In this document: positions 36,566 through 45,909 of the stretch, piece by piece
Layout: each line of letters opens with the position of its first letter
Position numbering within the stretch: position 1 is the stretch's first letter
Assembly (NCBI GenBank): GCA_965214015.1
Contig: CBDCAS010000021.1
Span: 298,723 to 362,722 of the forward strand
DNA length: 64,000 nucleotides
Direction: 5' to 3'
From: CBDCAS01 sp965214015
GTDB lineage: Bacteria > Pseudomonadota > Gammaproteobacteria > Coxiellales > Coxiellaceae
Position numbers and translations under genes: made by a program
Notes under the pieces: generated by a model
What the model was told of the DNA's origin: nothing
Seen by the model: only the letters and a program-made list of their open reading frames with translations
Database searches by the model: none

Positions 36566-37694
36566 TAGGACTTACGCGAGAGGATAAATTGAGTGAATTG
36601 TACTTATTATTTTTTCACTAATTGTTTAAGATGTCGAAAATAATGAAAGAGATGCCTAAAGAGATGTCACGTAGAAGAAAAGTTAATCGTATTGATTATT
36701 GTCAATACTTACTCTCTAGCCAAACCAACTATACATTAACCTATGTAGCCAAATATAAGGAAGGTATTAGTCACGACTCTTATAATCGTTATCTTGCTAG
36801 TGAGAAGTTATCCCCAAGAATGCTGTGGGAACATGCAAAACATCAGGTAGTGTGGAGTGAAAATGGCTTTATCGTTTACGATGATACTGTACTAGATAGA
36901 GCTATGCTAAGGCGATTGATTTAGCACGTTATCAATATAGTGGTAATAGCCAAGAGGTTATTAATGGCATAGGTGTGGTCAATGCAATTTATGTCAATCC
37001 GGAGACTGAGCAGTTTTGGGTGATTGATTATCGTATTTATGCGCCAGAACAAGACGGTAAGAGCAAGCTTGACCATTTATTTGATATGCAGCGTAATATT
37101 CATTATCAAAAGCAATTACCTTACAAAGGTGTTCTTATGGATAGCTGGTATGCCACCCATAAAGTAATGTTAACGATTGATGCGCTGGGTAAACTATTTT
37201 ATTGTCCTATCAAAGCTAATCGCTTGGTGAGCGAAACTGAGCAAGATTATCATCATATACCTACTTCAAAACTCTCCTGGGATCAAACCTCACTCGCACA
37301 GGGAAAGACAGTGCATCTGAATAAATTTCCTAATGATTTTCATGTGCAACTTTACCGCATTACGGCCTCTACCTGCCGAACGGACTTTATTGTCACTAAC
37401 GATAAATCTCAATTAACCGCTGAGGCTATACAAAATGTGTATAACATCCGATGGTGTGTTGAGGAGTTTCACCGCGAAGCTAAACAATTGACTGGCGTAG
37501 CTAAATGTCAGTGCCGCAAGCAACGTATTCAGCGTAATCATATCACTTGTGCCTATTTGGTCTGGCTTAAACTCAAATCTGTCGCTCATCATGCAGCTAA
37601 AACCATTTACCAAATAAAAGACAATTTATTAGACCAATATAGGATTAATGAACTCAGGCAACCTCAAGTGAAATTCGATTTCGCGTAAGTCCTA
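36566..37694 (+). mobile_element. Insertion sequence, DDE type (copy 2), decayed
   Basis: A near-identical second copy of the 17394 element, 1129 bp, with the same TAGGACTTACGCG ends (36566-36578 and 37682-37694). The flanks GTAGG and CTTAT do not match, so no target duplication remains. That suggests recombination or deletion next to the element after insertion. Its transposase gene has lost one base. Confidence 0.9.
36631..37688 (+). pseudogene. Transposase of IS copy 2, single-base frameshift
   Basis: Compared with copy 1, one A is missing in the GATAAGAGC segment near 36896-36900. The frame therefore breaks just after the first catalytic aspartates (VLDR, then premature stop). The remaining 237 codons (from 36975) are open and nearly identical to copy 1. 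It is inactive unless supplied in trans. Confidence 0.9.
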
Positions 37695-37755
37695 CTTATT
37701 TTAAGAAAGCGCATTGCTATCTTCTCAAAAGATCCACACTGCAAAAGTATAATCA

Positions 37756-38764
37756 ACGTGAGTTCGACCTAACTCATGCTAAGATTGAAAAATTGTTATT
37801 CAAATATAAAGAAGGCTTCTTAGGTTGTAAAGAATAAGCGACTAATCCAGCCAGGATGTTAACCCTACAATTGACAGGACTACGATGACGAGAGTGTTCT
37901 ATCTGACTAATATTTTTTAATTGATCAATGACGGTTTCAACAATCACACGTTTTCGTAATAATAATTTGTCGATCATTGGCATCAGTTTATTTTTCATAT
38001 TTTTTCGTAGCGTGTAATGAATTTTAAACCACGCAGGTATAATTGATTAAATAATTCAGAAGAAATATATCCTTTATCACCTATCAATTTACCCTCTAAT
38101 CCTTGTGTTAACTCATCAACAGGTTTACGGTCATCCGTATTAGCTTTCGTTATTTTGAAAGCCAGTATTTCCCCTTTATCATTAATGACTAAATGCAGTT
38201 TAAAGCCGAAAAACCAACCCATAGTTGATTTCTATTTTTTAGCAAGCCCTTTAAAAACACGATTTGATGATGAACGTTTAGGATGGCACACAGATAATGT
38301 GGTAGAGTCAATAAAGTAAATTCCTGTTAATGTTTTGCTTTGGAAATGCATTAATAAACACAAGAGTACCAATATGGATGGCATCAGTTCAACGAAGCGA
38401 TTATAACTGACCAAATCAGGGAAGGCTTTATACAAATGCTGTTTTACATAATTAATATAATAGGTTTTAAAATCACGATAATGACTTTGATGAAAGTGGA
38501 TGACAATCGTCATGATTTCTGAGGGAGTCAGTCGGCATGACCTAGTTCTTTTTTTACTCAAATTAGGCAAAGAAGCTTTCTCTAATTCAGGCAATACTAA
38601 TTGACAAAAATCATCGACAACACAATATAAATCGACTAACTTATCCATACGGCTCTTCCTTTTAAGGTTTGATTTACTGAAATTAGCTGCTTTTGCACGA
38701 AACTTAACCATGAAAGAGCCTTTTATTCAATCACTTACTTTACACCTTTTCATCGAACTCAGGT
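37756..38764 (-). mobile_element. IS982-family element, decayed
   Basis: About 1009 bp bounded by imperfect inverted ends: ACGTGAGTTCGA from 37756 and, read inward from the other side, ACCTGAGTTCGA ending near 38764. Length and transposase fit IS982. No convincing target duplication was found. It lies 61 bases from IS copy 2. Confidence 0.78.
37774..38711 (-). pseudogene. IS982-family transposase, nonsense plus frameshift
   Basis: Three segments together make one IS982 transposase. The first (38232-38711) carries the N-terminal region and the first catalytic motif IDSTTLSVC. It ends at an in-frame TAG (38232-38234). Reading on in the same frame gives TMGWFFGFKLHL, then the second motif IGDKGYISS. 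A frameshift in the A-rich stretch near 37997-38004 separates the third segment, which has the catalytic glutamate in KRVIVETVIDQLKN. Two independent lesions indicate an old, dead copy. Confidence 0.88.
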
Positions 38765-38959
38765 TATTCAAATTAATCTTATTTATACATTTAAGCAATT
38801 TAGTTCATTTAAGCAGGGGAATATTATCTCAATCTGCACTAATTTTGTGCAAATAAAAGGACTCTCTGATAGGATACTACTACTTAACTATGGACTTAAT
38901 ACGCTTAGCATGGAAAGAAAAGTTTCAAAGGCTTGCGATAAATAAAACTCATACTAACA

Positions 38960-40396
38960 TTATCTAACCTTTACTAACTGTGGTGATGAGTAATGACCAT
39001 TCAATCGGCTAACCACTTTCTGACATGTAAAAATGCCAAATTCATTGATTGATGACTTGCTGCTAAATAAAGCTCTTAACTTAGCGAGTATAAGATCCTT
39101 GAGCTTCTGCAAAAACTTATGGGCATCAGGATTCCTGCCTTGCAGCAGTTTTTCTACTCGATCAAATGAATCAATGATATTTTTTTCTTGTCCCTTAAGT
39201 TGATTTATAAGATTTTTAGAAGGCTCATAGTGGATATTCAAATCAATGACTTCTTTTTCTATCGTTGGTCGTTCAAGACATTCTTTAACATAGGTACTAC
39301 ACAGTGCTGCTTTATAGCACTCAGATATTTTTTTATTCATATAAGCAATAGAGATATCAAAAAGCCTTGGCTCTTTCTTATCGATACTGTCTTTTCGAGT
39401 CCTGCTCTGACGCCCTATGTTAATAACTTCCTGTTTTAACAGTCTACAAAACTGTTGATAAGCATTACGATCTTCATGAACTAATCTCTCCTGATTAGAG
39501 AGTCTACACTCTAACTCCTTAATTAAATCAGTTGCATAAATCACAAAAGTTTTGTAACTCATCTTGTGGTTAAAACGAGTTTTAAGTAGTGATTTTTTAA
39601 GAAAATCAAACTGTTCTAGCTCAAATTCAAAATTAGAATCAATTTCATCATATGTTTCTTCGTATAATATTTTAGAAAAAAAATCGCTTGGGCTTATTAT
39701 AGTTGGGTTAGTTAGTTCTTTATCATTAATATGAATTTTATTGAAAGCATTAAAGTGAGCAATATCAATATTACCATTACCATCAAAAAATAGATTAATC
39801 ATATCAGCAATATCATTTTGAGCTACAGATTTTACTATGTCTTCTGCTGCTTCTTTATTGCTCATCTTTTGGTGTATTGATATCTTAGATAAATCAATCT
39901 CTATTTCATCGAAGAAAGCACTATGAGCATAAAAAGCAATTGATTGATCTTCAAGACCCACTTTTTTAGCCAGAGTAGCAACCCATTGTTTTGGATCATC
40001 TTGCAAATAAAGAAGAGTAAACCCACAGTGCTGTCCTTCATTATCCACATAACCAAAACTTACCTTATTTAGGGTGGTAGAAAAATCTTTATCTGATCTA
40101 GACTCATTAAAAGCTAACAAAAATAATCTTGGGCAAAGAGCTCCTGTCATATAGCCTTGGATGTAAGAATCTGTCTTCACTTTTTCTAACCAGTATCTGT
40201 TATAAAATTGAGCATTCTGATCTTCAGTACACTTCATAAAAACTGTCCTTGGCAAGTCATTCTTAATGGCAGGTTTTTGACTTTCTATAACTTCGTAAGA
40301 ATAGACATTGGTAATAATTTGACCTAATTCACCTAAACTCTGACTTACACTGAGTAGAGAGCCTGCAAATTTATAAATTTCATCTTGACCTGACAC
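38960..40396 (-). CDS. Unknown protein sharing a C-terminal domain with the 49305 protein
   Basis: A 478-residue soluble protein that I do not recognise. It starts at GTG (40394-40396) with AAGGA eight bases upstream; an ATG immediately before is followed at once by TAA. A region at about residues 275-345 (YATDLIKELECRL, then LLKQEVINIGRQSRTRKD) matches the C-terminal part of the 49305 protein (LLRQEVIYIGGRSRTLKE), so the two share a module. There is no signal peptide or membrane segment. An acidic middle region and helical C-terminus would fit a secreted effector, but no catalytic motif is evident. Confidence 0.65.
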   Translation of the reverse strand: MSGQDEIYKFAGSLLSVSQSLGELGQIITNVYSYEVIESQKPAIKNDLPRTVFMKCTEDQNAQFYNRYWLEKVKTDSYIQGYMTGALCPRLFLLAFNESRSDKDFSTTLNKVSFGYVDNEGQHCGFTLLYLQDDPKQWVATLAKKVGLEDQSIAFYAHSAFFDEIEIDLSKISIHQKMSNKEAAEDIVKSVAQNDIADMINLFFDGNGNIDIAHFNAFNKIHINDKELTNPTIISPSDFFSKILYEETYDEIDSNFEFELEQFDFLKKSLLKTRFNHKMSYKTFVIYATDLIKELECRLSNQERLVHEDRNAYQQFCRLLKQEVINIGRQSRTRKDSIDKKEPRLFDISIAYMNKKISECYKAALCSTYVKECLERPTIEKEVIDLNIHYEPSKNLINQLKGQEKNIIDSFDRVEKLLQGRNPDAHKFLQKLKDLILAKLRALFSSKSSINEFGIFTCQKVVSRLNGHYSSPQLVKVR

Positions 40397-40477
40397 TTAC
40401 ATAGTCCTTATGTAGAGTTTCTGTCAGTGAGTACTTAAGAGTTAAAAAAAGTTTCCATCCTGATGCTTATACACTTC

Positions 40478-43400
40478 TTAGTTAACAAACTGCCGCGCAT
40501 TGGCAAAAAAACGCAGCCAAGGACTGTCCTCACTCCAGTCTTTAGGGTGCCAAGACAATTGCAACGTTCTAAACACGCGTTCTGGATGCGGCATCATAAT
40601 GGTAACGCGACCATCAGTAGTTGTAAATCCAGTCATTCCTTCAGGACTTCCGTTTGGATTTTCAGGATACCGCTCAGTGGCTTGATGGTCATGATCTACA
40701 TAGCGCAACGCAACGATGGGACCTTTTGAGGCAGTGTCACAAACAACTTGACCTTCACCATGGGCTATTGCAACTGGTAGTACACTCCCTACCATATCTT
40801 TTAAAAAAATGGAGGGTGATGGTTCTACTTTTAATAAAGAAACCCGTGCTTCAAATTGTTCCGAGCGATTTCGAACAAAACTGGGCCACTGCTTAGCTCC
40901 AGGAATAATCTCCTTTAAATAAGAAAACATTTGACAACCATTGCAAATACCCAATGCAAAGGTATCAGAACGCGCAAAGAAAGCTGCAAAGTCATCACAC
41001 ACAGCCTTATGCATTAAAATAGATTGTGCCCAACCACGCCCTGCTCCTAATACATCGCCATAAGAAAATCCACCACAAGCGGCTAATCCCACAAACGTTC
41101 TTAGTGACACACACCCGGATAAAAGATCACTCATATGCACATCAATCGAATCAAAACCAACTCGATCAAACACGGCAGCCATTTCCCTATGACCATTTAC
41201 CCCTTGTTCCCGTAGAATGGCTACCTTAGGTCGAGAAGCTAGCGATAGATAAGGGGCTGCTTTATTATCATTAATCTCAAAAGTGAGCTTCACGGTGAGC
41301 CCTGGATCTTTTTGATCGGCAATACGCTCAAATTCCTGCTGTGCACACTCTGGATGATCACGTAATGCCTGCATGCGATAAGAGGTTTCCGACCACCCTT
41401 GTTGCAATACGATACGTGACTCAGAAAATAAAGTTTTATTATTCGATATAATATTGAGTCGATCTGTTGTATTCAACTGGCCAATCACATGAGTGACTTC
41501 AGTTAGTTGATGTTGCTCAATCACTGCATTCACGCACTTAAGATCAGAATGAGCGACTTGGATCACTGCTCCTAACTCTTCATTAAATAATCCATGAATT
41601 GGATCTTCATGCAGCCCTTCTACACAAAGATCCACACCCACATGAGCTGCGAACATCATCTCAGCAATCGTTACTAACAAACCACCATCAGAGCGATCAT
41701 GATAGGCTAGAATATAATTTTGTTGATTAAGCTGCCAAATAGCAGCAAAAAATGATTTTAAGAGAGTAGGACTATCTAAATCAGGAGTGCGCTGTCCTAA
41801 TAATTGTTGTGTTTGCGCTAACACAGAAGCTCCTAGGGCACAAGAACCTGCTCCTAAATCAATTAACAACAATACTGAGCGGCCTGCATCAGTTTGTAAC
41901 TGTGGTGTTAAAGTACGCTGTACTTCATTGACCTTGGCGGTTGCTGAAATCACTAAAGATAAAGGTGAGGCCACAGAGCGAATCTTGCCTTCTTCTTGCC
42001 ACTCTGTTCGCATCGATAAAGAATCTTTACCGACAGGAATACTGATCCCCAGAGCAGGACAAAGTTCCATAGCAACAGTTTGTACAGCCTCATAGAGGCC
42101 CGCTGCATCACCTAAGCAGTCTACTGCTGCCATCCAATTTGCTGACAATACGATCTCTTTAATATCAGGAATAGAAGCTGCTGCTATGTTAGTAATTGCT
42201 TCACCAACGGCCATGCGCGCTGAGGCAGCAGGATGTAGCAGTGCAATCGGAGCACGCTCCCCCATAGCAAGGGCCTCACCAGCATAACCGCAATAATCAG
42301 CACAAGTAACCGCCACATCAGAAACTGGTACCTGCCAGGGGCCTACCATCTGGTCACGAGCTACCAATCCACCTACAGTACGATCACCAATTGTAATTAA
42401 AAAACTTTTGTTAGCTACGCATGGAAACTGTAATACTCTTTTAATAGCTTGTGCTAAATTAATATTTGTTGTCTCTAACGATCGATGCAATTCACTAAGA
42501 CGCTCTGCATGACATTGCTGTTTAGGTAGGTTTTTCAATAAGGCTGGCATCGGTAAATTAATAGGTGTATTTTGAAAATAATCATCCTCAACGATCAAAT
42601 CACTTTTTTTAATAACTTCCCCTACAATGGCAAACGGGCAACGTTCTCGTTGTGCAATCGCTGTAAAACGCGTGATATCCTCTGCTAGAATCGACATCAC
42701 AAAACGTTCTTGCGCCTCATTACACCAGATCTCCATCGGTGTCATGGCCAAATCAGCATTTGGAATGGCGCGCAATTGAATATGGGCGCCAAGATCACAA
42801 GCAGCCACTATCTCAGGCAATGCATTCGATAAGCCTCCAGCGCCTACATCATGAAGGCTTAAAATGGGATTCTCCTCACCCAAGGTACAACAAGCATCAA
42901 TCACGGCCTGACAGCGACGCTGCATTTCTGGATTTGAACGTTGTACTGAGGCAAAATCTAAGGCATCACTCTGATCATGGGTCTTACGAGACGATGCTGC
43001 GCCACCACCTAAACCAATGGCCATCGCAGGACCACCTAATACAATTAATTGTGCCCCAATGGGTAGTGTTTTTTTATGAACTGCAGTCTCACGAATCGTC
43101 CCTACACCACCGGCTATCATAATTGGTTTATGATAGCCACGATACACATCACCGTAATCCATAGCGACTTTCATACCAAAGGTTCGAAAATACCCACAGA
43201 CATTGGGACGACCAAATTCATTATTAAAAGACGCACCCCCAATAGGGGCCTGTTGCATAATTTCAAGCGCAGAAGCCATGTGCGCAGGTCGACCTACATT
43301 TATCTCCCATGGTTGTTGAAATCCAGGAATGTGTAGATGGGATACTGAAAAGCCCGTTAAACCCATTTTGGTTCGTGCTCCACGTCCTGTGGCAGCTTCA

Positions 43401-44356
43401 TCACGAATTTCACCACCATTACCTGTAGCCGCTCCTGGAAACGGCGATATTGCCGTTGGGTGATTATGGGTTTCAACTTTAAAAACAATATGACTGCGTG
43501 CTGATTCGGTTCGATACTGTTGCGTTATTGGATCAATGAATAAAGCATTTGCCCAAGGGCCGTGAATCACTGCTGCATTATCATGATAGGCCACTAGAAC
43601 ACGATCAGGGTGTTGTTCATAAGTATTGCGGATCATTGAGAATAATGATTTTTCTTGATCGACTCCATCAATCGTCCAATGAGCATTAAAAAGCTTATGC
43701 CGACAATGCTCGGAATTCACTTGAGCAAACATCATCAACTCAGCATCACTAGGATTTCGTTTTAATTTCAAATACACAGATAATAAATAATCGATCTCGG
43801 TAGCAGATAAACTTAAGCCTAACTGCTCATTGGCAGCCACTAAAGCATGCTGACCCTCCTCTAAAATAGGTACAATACTCACAGGTTTTGGTTGCTGCTG
43901 CTCAAACATTGTCTTTAATGTCTCAAGATCAGCAATCGCTGACTCAATCATCGGATCAAACAGTAAAGAGAATAAGCTGTGATCTATAGGACCTTCGATA
44001 CGATAGCCAATGCCTCGTTCAATACGATTAACACCATTAAGACCACAAATACCCGCAATATCTGTTGCTTTGGAAGACCATGGCGATACAGTTCCTAAAC
44101 GGGGAAGCACATAAACAGTAAACGATCGATCACCCGTTAAGGGAGTGGGTAGCGCATTGAGTAAGCTCATTAAACGCTTCAGTTCTAAATCATCAGCAGA
44201 AGAGGCAACATTTGCAAAATACAGTGTTTGTGCTGAGATATTATTTATTTCAGGGGCTATAGATTTTAATTTTAATAATAGCTGTTGTTGACGAAAAGGA
44301 GTCAACGCAGCAGTACTTTCCAAAAAAAGAAGGCGTTGACTCCGACAAGCTCTCAT
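40478..44356 (-). CDS. purL: Phosphoribosylformylglycinamidine synthase (large type)
   Basis: The single-chain FGAM synthase of proteobacteria, 1292 residues. It converts FGAR, glutamine and ATP to FGAM in purine synthesis. An N-terminal PurS-like domain, two AIRS-like halves (QVNSEHCRHKLF near 210; KVETHNHPTAISPF near 290) and a C-terminal class I glutaminase (ALGICNGCQM with the nucleophilic cysteine; PHPERVFR with the histidine/glutamate pair) are all present. It starts three bases after the stop of the FKBP gene and is probably co-transcribed with it. Confidence 0.98.
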   Translation of the reverse strand: MRACRSQRLLFLESTAALTPFRQQQLLLKLKSIAPEINNISAQTLYFANVASSADDLELKRLMSLLNALPTPLTGDRSFTVYVLPRLGTVSPWSSKATDIAGICGLNGVNRIERGIGYRIEGPIDHSLFSLLFDPMIESAIADLETLKTMFEQQQPKPVSIVPILEEGQHALVAANEQLGLSLSATEIDYLLSVYLKLKRNPSDAELMMFAQVNSEHCRHKLFNAHWTIDGVDQEKSLFSMIRNTYEQHPDRVLVAYHDNAAVIHGPWANALFIDPITQQYRTESARSHIVFKVETHNHPTAISPFPGAATGNGGEIRDEAATGRGARTKMGLTGFSVSHLHIPGFQQPWEINVGRPAHMASALEIMQQAPIGGASFNNEFGRPNVCGYFRTFGMKVAMDYGDVYRGYHKPIMIAGGVGTIRETAVHKKTLPIGAQLIVLGGPAMAIGLGGGAASSRKTHDQSDALDFASVQRSNPEMQRRCQAVIDACCTLGEENPILSLHDVGAGGLSNALPEIVAACDLGAHIQLRAIPNADLAMTPMEIWCNEAQERFVMSILAEDITRFTAIAQRERCPFAIVGEVIKKSDLIVEDDYFQNTPINLPMPALLKNLPKQQCHAERLSELHRSLETTNINLAQAIKRVLQFPCVANKSFLITIGDRTVGGLVARDQMVGPWQVPVSDVAVTCADYCGYAGEALAMGERAPIALLHPAASARMAVGEAITNIAAASIPDIKEIVLSANWMAAVDCLGDAAGLYEAVQTVAMELCPALGISIPVGKDSLSMRTEWQEEGKIRSVASPLSLVISATAKVNEVQRTLTPQLQTDAGRSVLLLIDLGAGSCALGASVLAQTQQLLGQRTPDLDSPTLLKSFFAAIWQLNQQNYILAYHDRSDGGLLVTIAEMMFAAHVGVDLCVEGLHEDPIHGLFNEELGAVIQVAHSDLKCVNAVIEQHQLTEVTHVIGQLNTTDRLNIISNNKTLFSESRIVLQQGWSETSYRMQALRDHPECAQQEFERIADQKDPGLTVKLTFEINDNKAAPYLSLASRPKVAILREQGVNGHREMAAVFDRVGFDSIDVHMSDLLSGCVSLRTFVGLAACGGFSYGDVLGAGRGWAQSILMHKAVCDDFAAFFARSDTFALGICNGCQMFSYLKEIIPGAKQWPSFVRNRSEQFEARVSLLKVEPSPSIFLKDMVGSVLPVAIAHGEGQVVCDTASKGPIVALRYVDHDHQATERYPENPNGSPEGMTGFTTTDGRVTIMMPHPERVFRTLQLSWHPKDWSEDSPWLRFFANARQFVN

Positions 44357-44359
44357 TAA

Positions 44360-45067
44360 TTAAGCACTATGTGTCACTGATACAAGATTGACTTTAAAGA
44401 CTAAGGTCTCATTAGGCCCTATCGCCCCTGGTGCACCGCGCTTACCGTAGGCTAATTTCGCTGGAATATAGAGCATCCAGGTAGCTCCTGGTTTCATCAT
44501 CGCTAAAGCCTCTTGCCACCCTTGGATCACATTGTGCAATGGAAATGTAATCGGTTTGCCACGTTTATAAGAACTATCAAAGACCTTACCATTAATTAAA
44601 CGACCTTGGTAATTCACTGTCACAGTATCATTGAGTTTTGGTGAAAGACCATGACCTTTTTTTAATACCTTATATTGCAAACCAGAGGCTGTAGTTTTAA
44701 CTCCTGACTGATGTTGATTTGTCGCTAAAAAATGCGCACCCGCTTGAGCATTCTGAGCCGCAATGTGTTGAAACTTAGCTTTCTGTTTGGCAAGTGTTAC
44801 CTTACGAAACATAGAGAGCGTTAAGTTCATTTCTTTTTGAGTCATTTGATAGGACTTACCTGCCATCATATCGCTCATCCCTTCAGCAAAGGCCTTTGGA
44901 TTGAGCTGGATTTGATGCGCTTTTAGTGCTTGAGCCGTTTGAACTCCCATAGCATAGCTCAACTTATCTTTTGGTTTATTAGAAATTTTAGCAAGTGCTG
45001 GCATCACAGCTAATGAAGCAGATAATACACAGGTCACTGCTAGTACTATTGAAAGAACACGTTTCAT
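44360..45067 (-). CDS. Exported FKBP-type peptidyl-prolyl isomerase, Mip-like
   Basis: A protein of about 235 residues with a signal peptide (MKRVLSIVLAVTCVLSASLA), an N-terminal helical dimerisation region (KLSYAMGVQTAQALKAH) and a C-terminal FKBP domain (TVTVNYQGRLINGKVFDSS, then VIQGWQEALAMMKPGA, then YGKRGAPGAIGPNETLVF). This is the Mip/FkpA/FklB design; Mip-type proteins help intracellular infection in Legionella. The ATG at 45067 has a GGAGGT ribosome binding site. The upstream ATG at 45103 would bury the signal peptide and is rejected. Confidence 0.93.
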   Translation of the reverse strand: MKRVLSIVLAVTCVLSASLAVMPALAKISNKPKDKLSYAMGVQTAQALKAHQIQLNPKAFAEGMSDMMAGKSYQMTQKEMNLTLSMFRKVTLAKQKAKFQHIAAQNAQAGAHFLATNQHQSGVKTTASGLQYKVLKKGHGLSPKLNDTVTVNYQGRLINGKVFDSSYKRGKPITFPLHNVIQGWQEALAMMKPGATWMLYIPAKLAYGKRGAPGAIGPNETLVFKVNLVSVTHSA

Positions 45068-45129
45068 ATTCCACCTCCAAAAATTAAAACAGATATAGTG
45101 CACAATCTTGACTCGGAATAAAAGGATTT

Positions 45130-45900
45130 TTAAAACGCTTCCAGCGATTCGGGCACGGTTTGACCACCATCAACCACAATAGTCTGTCCTGTAATAAAAC
45201 CAGCTTCCTTAGAAGCTAAAAATAAGGCTGTATAAGCAATATCATCAATACAGCCTAATCGTTTGAGTGGAATAGAAGCGGCCATTTTTTGCAAATAATC
45301 CTCTCCTAACTCCTCTAAGCCCTCTGTTAATACATTGCCTGGCAATATTGCATTCACCGTAATGCCATAAGGAGCAAGTTCAAGAGCAGCTGTGCGCATA
45401 AAGCCAAGCTGCCCTGCTTTAGTGGCTGCATAGTGCGACCAACCTACATAACCTGTCATAGGGCCAGTAATCGAAGAAGTGATAATCACTCGCCCATAAT
45501 CAGACTGTTTCAATAAGGCTAAAAAAGAGTGAACCGATAAAAAAGTGCCTCGTAAATTGGTATTAATCACTGTATCCCAATCAGACAGGCTCATCGATTC
45601 AATCATTTTACTGGGATAAATACCCGCATTAGCGCAGACACAATCAATACCACCCCACTGTTTGGCTATCTTTTTAGCTGCTTGTGCCATTTGCGACTCA
45701 TCTGCTACATCCGCTAACACATAATCAACCTGATGGCCATCCTCTTTTAACTCATTAACAACCCGCTGTGTATTTTCTAAGTGGCGAGCCAGTAAAATGA
45801 CCTGTGCTCCTTGTTGGGCAAACTGATACGCCATTCCTTTACCAATACCACAAGTCCCTCCTGTTATAAGAACTCTCTTCTCTTTAATGGGTGTCAACAT
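45130..45900 (-). CDS. Short-chain dehydrogenase/reductase (FabG-like)
   Basis: A classical SDR of 256 residues with the NAD(P) loop TGGTCGIGKG near 14-23, CANAGIY, the catalytic serine in ITSSITG, the catalytic Y-x3-K in YAATKAG, and the closing GQTIVVDGGQT. The closest functional guess is a 3-oxoacyl-ACP or acetoacetyl reductase. As the only evidence is the general SDR fold, the substrate remains open. It lies between putA and the FKBP gene on the same strand. Confidence 0.88.
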   Translation of the reverse strand: MLTPIKEKRVLITGGTCGIGKGMAYQFAQQGAQVILLARHLENTQRVVNELKEDGHQVDYVLADVADESQMAQAAKKIAKQWGGIDCVCANAGIYPSKMIESMSLSDWDTVINTNLRGTFLSVHSFLALLKQSDYGRVIITSSITGPMTGYVGWSHYAATKAGQLGFMRTAALELAPYGITVNAILPGNVLTEGLEELGEDYLQKMAASIPLKRLGCIDDIAYTALFLASKEAGFITGQTIVVDGGQTVPESLEAF

Positions 45901-45909
45901 AAATTTAGC

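Noticed and set aside
40500..43336. Several 60-130 codon plus-strand frames opposite purL
   Set aside because: All are antisense to the continuous purL frame with intact motifs; none has a convincing start signal.
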